Source: Limnephilus marmoratus (taxonomy: Eukaryota > Arthropoda > Insecta > Trichoptera > Limnephilidae). From it: a DNA stretch of 64,000 nucleotides. Both the position numbers and the translations under genes were made by a program. Where the stretch lies: positions 14,495,501 to 14,559,500 of the forward strand of contig OU862908.1 in the NCBI GenBank assembly GCA_917880885.1, given 5' to 3'. Below, piece by piece: positions 1-10,385 of this stretch (position 1 is the first letter of the stretch; each line of letters begins with the position of its first letter). Below the pieces are notes generated by a model. The model was not told the DNA's origin. It was given only the letters and a program-made list of their open reading frames with translations, and did not search any database.

Positions 1-154
1 AAAATTTTGTATTTCTTGTGTCCAATACCTACTCATAAAACTGAATTATAAAGAATTTGACTATGCCTTATAATTTGGAAATTTGGACACAGTTCGCACA
101 CAGTGGACATAATTGGACACACAAGTTTTAATAATAATATAATGTATCAATAAA

Positions 155-681
155 TACGGTGAAAGAACCCTAAACTATATTGTACCCAGAATATTTAACA
201 AACTACCAATGACAATTAAAAATATAAACGTTTAAAAAGTCAAATATAATCTAAGGAAATGGCTATCAGATACTGAAGATTTATATTGATTATACCGAAT
301 ACCTTGTTTTCCTAATTGGAATTCACATTCCAAGGAAATGGAAAATCATTATAAATTTGTATTACCTTATGTATAACTATAGAAGTACTTGTTGATTATA
401 TTCATTTATTCATATGAAATTCATTTGTACTTGTTTTAAATAAGGCTTATACTACTTTTTACATATTTATATTTATACTATGTAATTTAACTAATTTAAT
501 TGTAATTTAACCAATTTATCTTTATTGTTAATTTATCACCAACATTATACATAGGTACCTACAGACTGTTTACCATTGTACCATGTTATTGCAAATATGT
601 CGTCATTATGTACCTGCTGACAAACTACATAAGTATTTTAGCAGGTTTGAATGTTAATAAATAAATAAATAAATAAATAAA
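155..681 (+). pseudogene. LINE 3' end (RT C-terminal fragment plus tail)
   Basis: From 155 one frame reads a short peptide with the pattern Y-G-E-R-T-L-N-Y-I-V-P-R-I-F-N-K-L-P, typical of the extreme C-terminus of non-LTR retrotransposon polyproteins. It stops after about 26 codons, and related residues (R-K-W-L) continue in another frame, so the copy is broken. An AT-rich untranslated stretch follows and ends in an (AAAT)n run at 654-681, the usual LINE tail. The element is strongly 5' truncated. The clade cannot be fixed from so little. Confidence 0.6.
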
Positions 682-1034
682 ATTAATGAGCGTATTTGAA
701 AAAGTAAAAGAAAAATGTTATAAAGAGCGGTACATAAGTATAATATCTTCCAAAATGTGTCTTTTCCCTCGGTAAGAGATAGATTGATGTCTTTATTCTA
801 TGTCAGTAACTAAGTTGTGAGGTCTGGTCATATAAAATATGAATGAAAGGAGATTTGGCATGAAAGCGTGTCGACTGTTGCCGATCTACGACCAAATTGC
901 ACAGACTATCAACGAGGCAGAGCAATGCAAGGCATGCGGTTGGTGTGTTGGTGGAACCAAAGTAGAAGCGATTTGTATTAGGGTGGTCATTGTTGGCGAC
1001 ATCTTTATGCCTGCAGTTTCATACTCATATTGTT
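682..1034. other. No recognisable feature
   Basis: Mixed-composition sequence downstream of exon 2 of the Pax gene (intron 2 on the minus strand). I see no coding, repeat or RNA signal in it. The next expected paired-domain exon is not here. Confidence 0.4.
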
Positions 1035-1070
1035 TCATGGCCCATATTCTTTGTTTCTATTATCTAATAA

Positions 1071-1149
1071 CTGGTAGCGATCGAGGATCTTGGAGGCGCT
1101 CCACTATCTTCAGCCTGACGTGGTTTGGTTGATGAACCCACCTCCCACT
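1071..1149 (-). pseudogene. Decayed partial duplicate of the paired-box exon
   Basis: This stretch repeats blocks of the true exon at 1206-1378: the 3' end (CTGGTAGCGAT...GGATCTTGGAG), the middle block (CTCCACTATCTTCAGCCTGA) and the block TGATGAAC.CACCTCCCA. About 60 bases and about 13 bases are deleted between them. The adjoining intron is duplicated too (1035-1070 resembles 1153-1190). The splice donor of the real exon (CAG|GTCAGT) has become CAG|TTATT, and the deletions destroy the frame. It is a non-functional tandem duplicate lying just downstream of the functional exon. Confidence 0.8.
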
Positions 1150-1205
1150 TAGTTCATGACCCATCTCCCTTATTTCTACTATCTATGGTACCTACTGGTA
1201 CTGAC

Positions 1206-1378
1206 CTGGTAGCGATTAAGGATCTTGGAGACGCAGCCGTGTGAGACGCGCAGCTGCCTGCTGATGACGCAGGGACGCACTCCCGCCGCGGCCATCTCCA
1301 CTATCTTCAGCCTGATGTGGTTTGGCAGCGGTCGGCCGTTGATGAACACACCTCCCAATTGGTTGACACGCCCCTGGC
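1206..1378 (-). CDS. gsb: Paired-box (Pax3/7, gooseberry-type) gene, exon 2
   Basis: This exon is 173 bp. It completes a split glycine codon and then encodes 57 residues, [20 protein letters not shown] through [11 protein letters not shown]. This is the beta-hairpin and first helix-turn-helix (PAI subdomain) of a paired DNA-binding domain. The acceptor is a pyrimidine-rich TTGTTTCACCAG and the donor is CAG|GTCAGT. The entry phase matches exon 1 at 50957-51029 exactly, and the exit phase is 0. Residues I-R-L-K-I-V-E-M-A and N-R-Y-Q fit insect Pax3/7 proteins (gooseberry, gooseberry-neuro, paired). These are nuclear transcription factors of segment polarity and neural patterning. I favour gooseberry or gooseberry-neuro because of the exon 1 ending; the two cannot be separated here. 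The rest of the paired domain and any homeodomain lie left of the window. Confidence 0.93.
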
Positions 1379-1399
1379 CTGGTGAAACAATGAACAGGG

Positions 1400-2320
1400 T
1401 ATTCAGAAGTGGAACAATGGACTGTTGATAGCGATCTTCCGCCTCCGTATAATAAACCACTCTCCAATTTCATGATTCGATTCCGACCCGCCCCTTTACA
1501 TAAAGCTCACGACCGCAATTTGGTATTGACACTTCACTATACACCAACAGATGCACTTTTGGGTTCCCATTTTTTTAAACAAATCATTAAAAGAATACCC
1601 AGAATACTTTAATGATTTGTTTTTTTAGATTTTAAGATGCATCATTTTTATTTTATTTGAATTCGAAAAATAGGACTAGGTATATTAGTTAGTTGAAAAT
1701 AAGGTGAGTCATTTAATAAAAGTGTAATTTTTAAATTCTAGGAGCGATAAAAGGGTGCCAAATGAGTTCAAAACGACGTTTCAGTTCTTAGTTTTGAAAA
1801 TTTTCATTTTAAGGGGTTATTTGTAGTGTATATCAAAGTTTATACTATGAAAAGTCCCAAAATTGAGTCTCGCAAAATAATGCCGAATTTTGAGAGTAAG
1901 ATGGATTTTGCTAGTATTTGAATACACTGCCTTGAGATAATTTGAATTATATTCATGCATTTTTTTTAATAAATAAAAAATAGTTAATTTTTACTGATTT
2001 ATCTAACATTTTTTAAGATTTAACAATTATGGGTTTGTCTCTATAATGTGAAATTTCAAAGTCAATCCGAAGGAAGAAGATGATATCTAAATATTATTAA
2101 AAAAAATGATCTTATTATTTATCTCCAGTTAACAACCTTTTATCACTATTAGACAAATCAAAACAAGAATTTTTTTCCCCATACAGCCGTGTCCCACCAT
2201 AGTTGATAATTTAAAAGTAATGTTAGATACTTTAAATTAAAAAAAAAACAGTAATAGACAAAATAATTGTTTTTGCGTTGGTGCAGGATGGAGAGGTTTT
2301 GAATATTATGTCGAAAGGGT
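1400..2320. other. No recognisable feature
   Basis: AT-rich intronic sequence with homopolymer runs. No repeat family or coding signal could be matched elsewhere in the window. Confidence 0.4.
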
Positions 2321-2602
2321 ACTAGCTGACCCGACAAACGTTATTCTGCCTAAAATAATTATTTCTAAATTATTTCTAGTGAATATTTTGTTTGCTAAAT
2401 AAAAAACAACGAATGTATTGTAAGTGTGTGGGGATGGGATCTATGACAGAAAAGGAATGGAGCGCCTAATCACTTAGCGGTATAAAATAAACTTCAAAAC
2501 CTATTCTCATACCTACAAAATGTACCTAAGAAATTTCATAAAAATCGGTCAAGCCGTTTCGGAGGAGTTCGACCACACGAGACACGAGATTATTATATAT
2601 AA
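2321..2602 (+). repeat. Retroposon tail repeat, family A (short form)
   Basis: It begins ACTAGCTGACCCGACAAACG and ends with a block GCCGTTTCGGAGGAGTTCG...CACGAGA followed by TTATTATATATAAG. The same two ends occur on the minus strand at 17477-18182, where about 425 bp more lie between them, so this copy is internally deleted. The ACTAGCTGACCCG start resembles that of tail families B and C in this window. It is probably the 3' part of a non-LTR element, or a non-autonomous derivative. Confidence 0.6.
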
Positions 2603-3430
2603 GATTGGCAGTTCGGTGAAAAAGCGTTAGTGGTGAGTTATATGAATAGGTCTTTTGCATCACATTTTTTAAAAAAGTTTTCAGGTATAAGCAAATATTC
2701 TAAAACATTCTGTATTTTTTCTAATCGTATTTTTGAAACCCTGGCAATTTTTTGAAAATATCAAACCGAAAAATCAGACCATTTTTTATAAACCGGAAAG
2801 ACGGGACATAATTTTATGGGTGCGAAAAAACGATAATTACGTAGCCGAATATCATTTTAAAAAAGAACGTTTTCCACACGAATGATACAGGAGAATAACG
2901 AGGCATACCAAAAATTTTACATCTCATAAATATTTTTTTCCTTGATCCATCTTATTGATCATAAATCATTATAATGTACAACGTCTATATTACTAAATCA
3001 AATGTAATATACTTGTACTTGTAAATTATAATAATAATATTAATATTATAAAATTTGATTTTGTTAACATCAGCACCACTACCATTATACCTCTAAAACA
3101 CATACAGACAGCGTAAAATGTACGGGGTTCTCTTCATAATATCTGTAAAAAGTCAAACCAAATGATAAGTTCGCAGAGAACAGACAATAAATCTAGTGAA
3201 CGTTAAACGTCAAATTCAAAAATTGGCCTGAAATCAAAGTGTTGCCATATAAAAAAAAATAAATCGGTGTGGAATTTTACAAAATTTATTGGAACATTTT
3301 CGGAGACGTGACATTTTCATGCAGTGACGTCACGAACGCAAATAATGGATTTATTTGAATAAGATTTTAGATTTTCACGGCCAAAAATTATTTTGTTATT
3401 AGTTTTTGGGGTATTATGCCGTGTTGCGCT
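2603..3430. other. No recognisable feature
   Basis: AT-rich intronic sequence. I saw no repeated or coding structure. Confidence 0.35.
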
Positions 3431-3480
3431 ACCTCCTTCTTTAGCCAACGTTTCGGACAGCGTTGCATTGTCCATGTTAG
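3408..3480 (-). ncRNA. Hammerhead-like motif remnant, family 2
   Basis: On the minus strand the segment reads GGACA, a 9-nt loop, TGTCC, then GAAAC and GTTGGC, followed by a conserved flank (CTAAAGAAGGAGGTAGCG). That matches stem II plus the GAAAC core strand of a hammerhead. The other core strand, expected as CTGATGA, has decayed to CTAACA. Related flanks occur at 20848-20905 and 32940-33060. Penelope-like elements are known to carry hammerheads in their repeats, so this is likely a relic of one. Confidence 0.45.
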
Positions 3481-3933
3481 TACTTATCTACTTAGGAGCG
3501 ATACCGTGTCGCCAGCTCCACTCCTCTACGAGCTGTAGCTTACACTATACTTCAACATGTTTTTTTGCGTTTAGCCTTGATGTAACCGTCAATTACCGGA
3601 TACCAAGAACTATTGAGTTTAGCTCCGTCGTCTCTATTAATATTTATAGGATTTATTTTTTAATATTTAGGAGCACGCCTGATTACGGAGGCAATCGAAA
3701 TCCACAAAAAAATTTTCCAAGTCGTTATGAAATCCATGCAAGTTGCCTATATTATTTGTGCTATATGTTGCAACAGTGGAAAATATGGTGGAGTCGAGTA
3801 TATATAACAGGACTACGAATATTTAGAGCACTTAACATTTGAGGGCAGTCTACGAAGTTATTTACTGATTTAAATTTACGGTAACAAATTAAGATTGAAG
3901 TGTAAAAGATTTCTCCCTTTTAAATAATCATAA

Positions 3934-4003
3934 TATATGGATAATTTATGTAGCGACGTTTTCGTGAAAAATCACCGCAAAGACGCTGGGAAATAAACTG
4001 TGT
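3934..4003. repeat. Short interspersed motif shared with 30826-30893
   Basis: ATTTATGTAGCGACGTTTTC...AAAAATCACCGCAAAGACGCTGG resembles the sequence before the tandem array at 30.8 kb. Both contain a short inverted AGCG..CGCT pair. It is an unclassified repeat. Confidence 0.4.
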
Positions 4004-4030
4004 ATTCGTAAAGAAATTACGGAACCAATT

Positions 4031-4598
4031 ATTTTTTTTACATTAACTCCACACAGGAGGCCCTGAGGAAAATAATTTCCCTCAGGGCCTATGTCATTTG
4101 GGATGCTGTGTGGAGGGTCTTTTTGAGGAGAGGAAGCAATGAACATTGGTCTTGAAGAGACCCATGTTGTAGGAAGGAGGAAACACAGAGGCCGGCAAAT
4201 CATTCCACAGCCGAGCTGTTGAAAACAAGAACGAGTCAAAGAACGACCCGTGCTCATGTGACAAATGTCAACCGTGTACAAATATTGGGCACGCGTTTGG
4301 CGTGTTTCCCGACTATGCACCGGTGCCGAAGGGATCAATGATGCTAGTTCCTCGGAGCATCTTCCATTGTAATACCGGTAGAACAAGGATAGCATTCCCA
4401 CCCGACGCCTGTGCTCTAAAGATTGCAATCCGTCTGTTAAGATGGGAGAATCTATCAAACGGACCCCCCGTTTCTGCACAGAGTCGAGGGTGTTTTTCAG
4501 GTATTTTGGAGCTCCGGACCAGAGGTGGCTGCCAAATTCAACCGTGGGGCGCACTTGTGATTTGTACAGGGTTAACAGTTGTGTACTATTATTGTACT
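4031..4598 (-). pseudogene. LINE fragment: RT C-terminus and 3' hairpin tail
   Basis: On the minus strand the frame reads L-L-T-L-Y-K-S-Q-V-R-P-T-V-E-F-G-S-H-L-W-S-G-A-P-K-Y-L, then H-R-R-R-V and L-F-Y-R-Y-Y. This is the C-terminal domain of a jockey-superfamily-like non-LTR polyprotein. A frameshift near 4210 moves the W-N-D-L-P-A segment into another frame. The 3' untranslated end (about 4039-4125) forms a long hairpin, GGCCCTGAGG..AAA / TTT..CCTCAGGGCC, and ends in A-rich sequence. The same tail is used by the SINE family in this window. A second fragment of this LINE is at 52391-52847. Confidence 0.8.
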
Positions 4599-4762
4599 GT
4601 ACAGTACGCCCAGTTTTTGGGAGGCTAACTTAATAATTTTATTACATTTCTGTATTTGTGACCGATCTTCTAGGATTTATTACATTCAGTGGAAAAAATC
4701 TTCATCTATTGTGATATTAAAAAGTTGGGTAATTTTGTTTTGATTATATTTATATATCAAAA

Positions 4763-5165
4763 ATCTCCACATACAGGAGGCCCCGAGGAAAAAATCCCTC
4801 GATGATGTGTGAAGGATATTTTTAGGGAAAGGAGGGAGAGGAAGTTTTGGGAGGGGAATAGGAATAATGGATGGGTAGAAATCTAGGGGTCAATGTACCC
4901 AGGAGTTACGGACATATGAATCCTTTCCCCCCACTGCGGGGCAAGGCAAATAGAGTCCGGCTGGAGAGGTCAAAAAGACCCATTTAACCAGTGATCTCCC
5001 AATCCGGCCCGCCAAGCAATGGGTGGGCAAACGCATCCGCCGTCAAAACCTAGGCAAACATTACCCCACTAAGCCAGGCACCCCTGCTAAGAACCTCTTT
5101 GGGTGACCTTCGGCAGGGGTGTTGGTTATCCAATAAATAGTTCTCGGGGCGACGTTACCCCGCCG
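4763..5165 (-). repeat. SINE sharing the LINE 3' hairpin tail (copy 1)
   Basis: This is a copy of about 400 bp whose right end (5' on the minus strand) contains a conserved start around GGTAACGTCGCCCCGAGAAC. Its left end carries ACAGGAGGCCC...TCC, equivalent to the LINE tail at 4039-4125. The hairpin is damaged here. Body blocks such as GGTGACC..CGGCAGGGGTG and GCCCACCCATTGCTTGGCGG match the copies at 28 kb, 44 kb and 54 kb. Confidence 0.65.
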
Positions 5166-5843
5166 TTAATTATAAAGTTAAATTGCCATATGCATAAATT
5201 TCATAATAAGGTTGTTTATTTAGTTGAGGTTTGGGCGGGTTTGGGCAATGATGAGGAGAATGAATCTATGATCTATGAATCTGTAATTTTATATACCTAA
5301 CCTACCTGTATGTTATTTTTGTCTCAAAAAGTTGGGATTACCTCACTTATTTACTTAGTAAGGAAACTATGTTGAGCAAAAAAATAAGCGAAACAATGCT
5401 TTAGAGGTATTAAATATACACAATATATATAATTTGTAAATCAATGTAGGTAGGTAGGCAGGTAAGCAATAGATTTCTTTTGCCCCTTTTTTGTAAACAA
5501 ATTTGTCAGTCACATAAATCCATCGGTTGCTGTTCTTATTGTTTATATTAATAATCTCCCATTGGCTTAGAGATGAAACCAATAAACAAGCCAGCTCACC
5601 TGTGCCTTCCAGGCCAAAGGTACAAAGTAACAAATTAAGATTGAGTCAGTTCTTGATGCAGCCATCAATTATGTTTATCAGGTATGAATATCCATACTAG
5701 GTACCTATCTATTTACATTTACAAGACAGACCAGTCACAATAAAACATTGGTTATTTTTTTCAACACGTTGTTACTAAACCTGTTTTGATTTGCTTTGCT
5801 TAATAAATTATAATTCAAAGATAACATATACCTCCTGAAGTTA
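5166..5843. other. No recognisable feature
   Basis: AT-rich sequence with a short GTAG run near 5447-5461. No matched repeat or gene. Confidence 0.35.
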
Positions 5844-6767
5844 ATATCGACGGGTTCCGGGCTATTTGTATTAACCGACATTTTTTAAACTTTACACAAG
5901 AGCAGTTTAAAGTTTCGATTTTTAGAAAAAAAAATATAACTTTAGCAAATCGCATTATTTTTTTGAAAATAAGGATATTACTGTTTTTATAACATATTCC
6001 CCATATTCGGATTCTTTTTTTTCTAATATTCCTATTTTTAACGAAGATAAATGTCGCTTAATACAAAATGACCTATATTTTACTTTTTTTTGTTCCAGGC
6101 TAAATGACTTAACCGCCTATGATTATTGTTTCTTATTCTAGGCTAAATGACTAAACCGCCTAGGTTTATTATTTCTTGTTCCAAGCTAAATGACTTAACC
6201 GCCTAGGCATGCAAATAATGGCTCTAAGCTAAGTGCTTTAATCAAAAAATTGGTCATATTTCAAATTTAAGCTAATTGATTTAAATACCATATCTTAAAC
6301 GTATTAATGTATGGCTAATTAGTTTATGCGACTGATATTTTTTTTAATAAATTCTTGTATATTTATAAGGTAACGCTAATTGTATTAAGCGACACTGGAT
6401 AAGAATTTAATAAAGAGGCTAATTGTATGAAGCGACATTTCTATATGTTTATAAGGTCAGGCTAAATGCTTTAACGTACGTTGCCTGTAAATTGTTGCTC
6501 CAGGAAAAAAAGTTTAAACGATTGTCTGGTATTTGGTAGTGAGCTTAAGTACACAGTTCCTAAATGTGTCAATATTTTGTGTCGCTTCATACATTGCAGT
6601 CCAAAATGGGCCCAAAAATGTGGTTGTATTAAGCGACAAAAAAGTGCTCCGATTGTCACCAAACACAGCTCAAACGACGCAGAAAAATTCGCTGATTCCA
6701 AATATATATAAAAGTCTATATCGCCCAGAGTGTCGCTTAATACAATTAGTCCGGAACCCGTCGATAT
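5844..6767. mobile_element. Unclassified TIR element with iterated terminal motif
   Basis: Two 37-bp inverted repeats (5844-5880 and 6731-6767, three mismatches) begin ATATCGACGGGTTCCGG and end TTAAGCGACA. The inner part of the TIR, GCTAATTGTATTAAGCGACA, recurs inside in both orientations at about 6047, 6372, 6417, 6575 and 6625. Diverged versions (GGCTAAATGACTTAACCGCC) form three units of about 43 bp at 6097-6215. Short ORFs at 6471-6711 look incidental. The flanks end in TTA and GTAA, so no clean target duplication is visible. It is probably a non-autonomous DNA element of unknown superfamily. Confidence 0.65.
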
Positions 6768-7072
6768 GTAAGTATAAGTTATATGTTTGCACGATATGCT
6801 AGATTTAGAAGATAACAGAGATATGTTTTGATTTATTGTAATATCATTTATTTAAGCGCATTATTTCTTTTACATGCCATATGTCTTATGGACATGGTAA
6901 ACGGTGTGGCTATTCGAACCTAAAATCAAAATAAAGCTCGAATAGCCAGAAAGTACACAGCCTCTGGGCATGAATTTAAATTAATGGGGTTTCAATGATC
7001 GTACCGCCAGAGACGTAGAAGAAATAAGTGTTATTGATATAAAGAATGGAGAGTACACGAAAAGTGGTTCGA

Positions 7073-7512
7073 CTGAGTTTCGTTAATATCGTCTTCATTT
7101 AATTAAATATTACAAATTGAGGTTTTTTTAATCATGTTAAAAATAAAAATATTCATCCTAGACCTGCAGAAAAGTCAATAGGTAAATATCGCGTATTAAA
7201 AATAAAAAAAAATATCCAATACACTATCTAGATAGCATTTAGTTAGGGTTTGAATCTTGGAATCATATATAAATATAGCAGCCAATAAAAATATGCGTTA
7301 TGAAAATGAAGACAATGTTGATAGTTCTTAGTCGAAGTATGATACATTTAAATATGACCGAGTCGGATAGAGATACATTGGCTCAGTTGGTATAGTTGCG
7401 CCCCGGTAAGGCGAAGGTCCTGGGTTCGAATCCCAGATTTTTCTATTTTCGGATTTTTGATTGAGTTTCGCTAATATTGTTTTCTTATTAAACATGGTTG
7501 TAATATTTAACA
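7073..7512 (+). mobile_element. tRNA-like cassette element, copy at 7 kb
   Basis: It has the same architecture as 39433-40318. A module beginning GACTGAGTTTCG..AATAT.GTCTTCATTTAATT comes first, then a body (ATTCATCCTAGACCTGCAG ... GTTCTTAGTCGAAGTATGATA). A tRNA-like segment at 7379-7436 follows, and then the module again (TTTTTGATTGAGTTTCGCTAATATTG). The tRNA-like part differs from that at 39.7 kb, although the framework is clearly the same. Confidence 0.65.
7379..7436 (+). tRNA. tRNA-like pseudogene (no acceptor stem)
   Basis: D-arm GGCTCAGTTGGTATAGTTGC, anticodon arm CGCC-CCGGTAA-GGCG, and T-arm CTGGG-TTCGAAT-CCCAG can all be drawn. The seven bases before and after do not pair, so the acceptor stem is missing. 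A standard seven-base loop would place GGT in the anticodon (threonine), but position 33 is C, not T. It serves as an internal pol III promoter relic at best. Confidence 0.55.
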
Positions 7513-8159
7513 TATAGTTCTATTATATTAATAATGAGTTTAATATATTTTATGAAGATCTATTTTTCATTATCGGAATACCCCCCCCCCCCCCTTTCGG
7601 AGTTACCCCCCCCCCCTCCACGATGCAAAATAATCCCAATAGAATTTGGCCAATTGTTTGAAACTGAAAACTAACCTTTTCAGATTTTCATATCCTTAAA
7701 TTCAATATGACTACTTGCACGTGGGTACCATTCTTGTATAGCCTATTATATCCTAAATATATATTTTTTATTGGACTAACATTATTCGAAGCTTAATACC
7801 TCGATCTGTTTCTTACAGAGGGATGAGTCATATAAGGAAGATAAATTCTAATCAAATCCTTACTATCCTTGTTCTCACTGTACCGCCCATCATAAAATTT
7901 GCGCATCTTTACTAAAAACTTACATTAAAGAACATACGTCATTAAAATAAACACCGTTAATGTTATTACATAAAGTACTGACATCTCCAATAATACTGTA
8001 TTTGTGTTTTTGCTTGCGTGCTAAACTGTGCGTACAAAAATATCTTTAAGATCTAGCCACGAGAAATAATACAAAATCAAATGTCGTTGGTTTGAAAATT
8101 TGATCGCTTAGAAATATTATAGATGCATCAATTAAATACTGCGAGTAGAACACACTTGG
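7513..8159. other. AT-rich sequence with two poly-C runs
   Basis: Runs of C lie at about 7581-7594 and 7606-7616 near the left edge and resemble those inside the poly-C MITE family, but no TIR was found. The rest shows nothing recognisable. Confidence 0.4.
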
Positions 8160-8640
8160 CTTTGGAAATAATCAACTATTTTTTTTAATATGTCTTTTTA
8201 TAAGTCTGGAAAAAATAAAATATCAGGCCTATAAAAATACTTTCAAGTGCAAAATCTCCCATTAATGAACCCCCTTTTGGAAAATGTTTTATTGCATAAT
8301 GTGGCAAATTAAATTCTTTAGAATATGATTGGAAAGAATTTTAATATTTGGGCCAGAATTTCACAAAATAAAACAAAACATTGCAATTTCGCGCTGTTCA
8401 GCATAAAGACTACATTTGTATCAGTTACCGGTGGTGAACGGACGTTCCTAGACTCTACTTGCTTGGTTCCGTGAAGGTTTTAAATTTTATTGTCATCATA
8501 ATAAACAATGAACAAGAGAGACGTTAATGTTTTTACAAGACTTTACGAAATCAACCCGTAAAAATCTTCTCAAGCATTTTTGAATCCCACCAAAAGAGGC
8601 GGGGACACCGATTTCGAATTTTTCAAGGACTAGTGGATCA
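8160..8640 (-). repeat. Repeat B, inverted partial copy
   Basis: On the minus strand it matches the roughly 750-bp repeat B (9651-10385, 37991-38750, 45250-45940). Shared blocks include AAAATCG, TTTCGTAAAG, AATTTGCCACATTAT and AAAAGGGG. It is diverged and contains no ORF. The class is unknown. Confidence 0.5.
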
Positions 8641-8695
8641 CCTTAAAAAACAGTCTTCTCAAGAGACCTGCCAAGTAAGTAAGGTCCTGCATGTT

Positions 8696-9227
8696 TATTT
8701 ATTTATTTATTTATTTATTGTGAAAAACAGTTAACATGTATATCCAATTACATTTCACAATTTTTAGTTAATAGTATAAAACATTAATTATATAGGTACA
8801 TTAATAATGACAGGTGCTAAAGAATACCTTTATTTCGCTCTTGAAATGATTGTAGTTCGATCGAAAAATGTCAATTTCAGAAGAAAGGTTTAATAGTGAG
8901 GTCATTCTCCCCAGAGGCATAACCATTGGTAGGTTGGTCCTGCCTCTAGGAAAAGTAAAAAGTCTGTGTTGCCTTGCTCTGGTGAAGTTATCGGGGACAT
9001 AAAGTGAAATCCTTTCCAGGACATCAGGATTACAAATGTGCCCGTTTAGCAGCTTGTGTGCTACTAGTACCATTGCAATTTTTCTCCTAACGTCGAGACG
9101 ATTTAGTCCCAGCATTCCCGCGAGAAAATCAGAGGGATACAACAAAGGGTAGTACCCAAACTCTCGCATGTACAGGTACCGCATGAACTTTTTTTGCACC
9201 TTTTCAACATCATTTAAAATGTTATGT
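8696..9227 (-). pseudogene. LINE fragment: RT C-terminus with (TAAA)n tail
   Basis: The minus-strand frame from about 9227 reads D-V-E-K-V-Q-K-K-F-M-R-Y-L-Y, then F-G-Y-Y-P-L-L-Y-P, R-L-D-V-R-R-K and R-G-R-T-N-L-P. This is the characteristic C-terminal end of a jockey/CR1-like LINE polyprotein. The frame is open for 132 codons to 8801, and a (TTTA)n run at 8696-8720 is the tail. Endonuclease and RT core are missing through 5' truncation. Confidence 0.8.
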
Positions 9228-9344
9228 TATCGGCTTGTACTAAATATGCAGTTTCACGTTGCATCACGTTCATTGGTCAATTGAATTGTACAAAATTTTG
9301 TATTATTGATCAATGAACTGGTGGACGCAATATATTAGCCATAA

Positions 9345-9512
9345 GGGAACGTACCCATACTACGTGACCAACTTTTTGCAATTTTTAACCCCCCCCCCCC
9401 CCCCCCCCCCCGGTGACCAAAATCCTAAGCAACCCGCCGCTCATTTGTATGGAGCGTGACATTTTGAAGACCCCCCCCCCCTAAACGTGTCACGTAGTAT
9501 GGGTACGTTCCC
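9345..9512. mobile_element. Poly-C MITE, copy 1
   Basis: Terminal inverted repeats of about 24 bp start GGGAACGTACCCATACTACG and enclose a core with C-runs of about 22 and 11 bases. Flanking TAA triplets (9342-9344, 9513-9515) may be a 3-bp target duplication, as PIF/Harbinger elements make. Copies are at 29103-29266 and 43706-43870. Confidence 0.8.
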
Positions 9513-9650
9513 TAAGTTGTTGTGATAGATTGACTGTAGTCATTATTAAGATAGAGCATTGGAAAACAAAATTGTACGGCGCCCAGTGATATTTTACCAA
9601 AAAGATAGTACACAACTCATCCAGTTATTATTATTTTTGGAAGGAACATT

Positions 9651-10385
9651 TCTTTTCAGGTCATCCAATAGTCCAGGAAAAAATCGAAATCGGAATCCAT
9701 GCCCCTTTTTGGGAGGGATTTAAAAATACTTGAGAAAAAGCTTTTGGAAAGGATTGAAAAGATATTTGAGAGTTGTTTTTTACAGTTGATTTCGTAAAGG
9801 CCTGAAAAAAACTAACTCCTTTCTTCCGCTTTGTTTATTGTAATAACAAGGAAATTTAAAATTCATTTCATGGAACCAAGCAACGCAGAATCTAGGGACG
9901 TCTATTCCCCATCGCAGACACAAAATGGGTGTGACAAGTGCATAGTTCTTACATCGATGGCATAAGGTCCACTTTAAAAATCCTAATTCGTCTTGTGCCG
10001 GCCATCTTGATTGATGTTAAAAATAACTACGCGAATATGCATATTTTACTTTATTTTGTGAAGTTCAGGTATAAATACAATTTTTTTGCAATTATTAAAA
10101 AAAACTGAATTGGCAACATTATAATACAAAAACCATATTCGAAAAGGGGTTTATAAGTAGGAAAATTTGCACCGGAAAGTGTTTTTTTATGGAACACATA
10201 CTTTATTTTTTTCTAGGCATTATAAAAAGACGTATAAAAAAAAGATTCATATTTTCTAAGGCCAAGATGTATTCTATTGACAGTATTTAATTGAAGCATC
10301 TGTAATACTTCTAAGTGATCAAATTTGCAAAACAAAAACACATGATTTTATATGATTTTGCATTATTTCGCATGGCTTTATCCTC
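9651..10385 (+). repeat. Repeat B, copy 1
   Basis: A non-coding repeat of about 740 bp starting CAGGAAAAAATCGAAATCGG. It includes TAAAAATACTTGAGAAAAAG, GATTTCGTAAAGGCCTG and AAAAGGGGTTTATAA, and ends near TTTTGCATTATTTCGCATGG. Three further copies lie in this intron. No TIRs, LTRs or poly(A) were identified. Confidence 0.65.

Noticed and set aside
839..1132. 97-codon plus-strand ORF
   Set aside because: It overlaps the decayed exon duplicate on the other strand and has no recognisable family.
3393..3842. 149-codon plus-strand ORF
   Set aside because: It crosses the hammerhead-family flank, has no domain, and the flanks are repetitive.
3946..4300. C-terminal half of the 202-codon minus frame as a real protein
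   Set aside because: After the frameshift near 4210 the reading is out of the LINE frame and enters the 3' hairpin tail.
7581..7616. Poly-C runs as a fourth poly-C MITE
   Set aside because: Neither TIR (GGGAACGTACCC) nor the core sequence between the runs is present.
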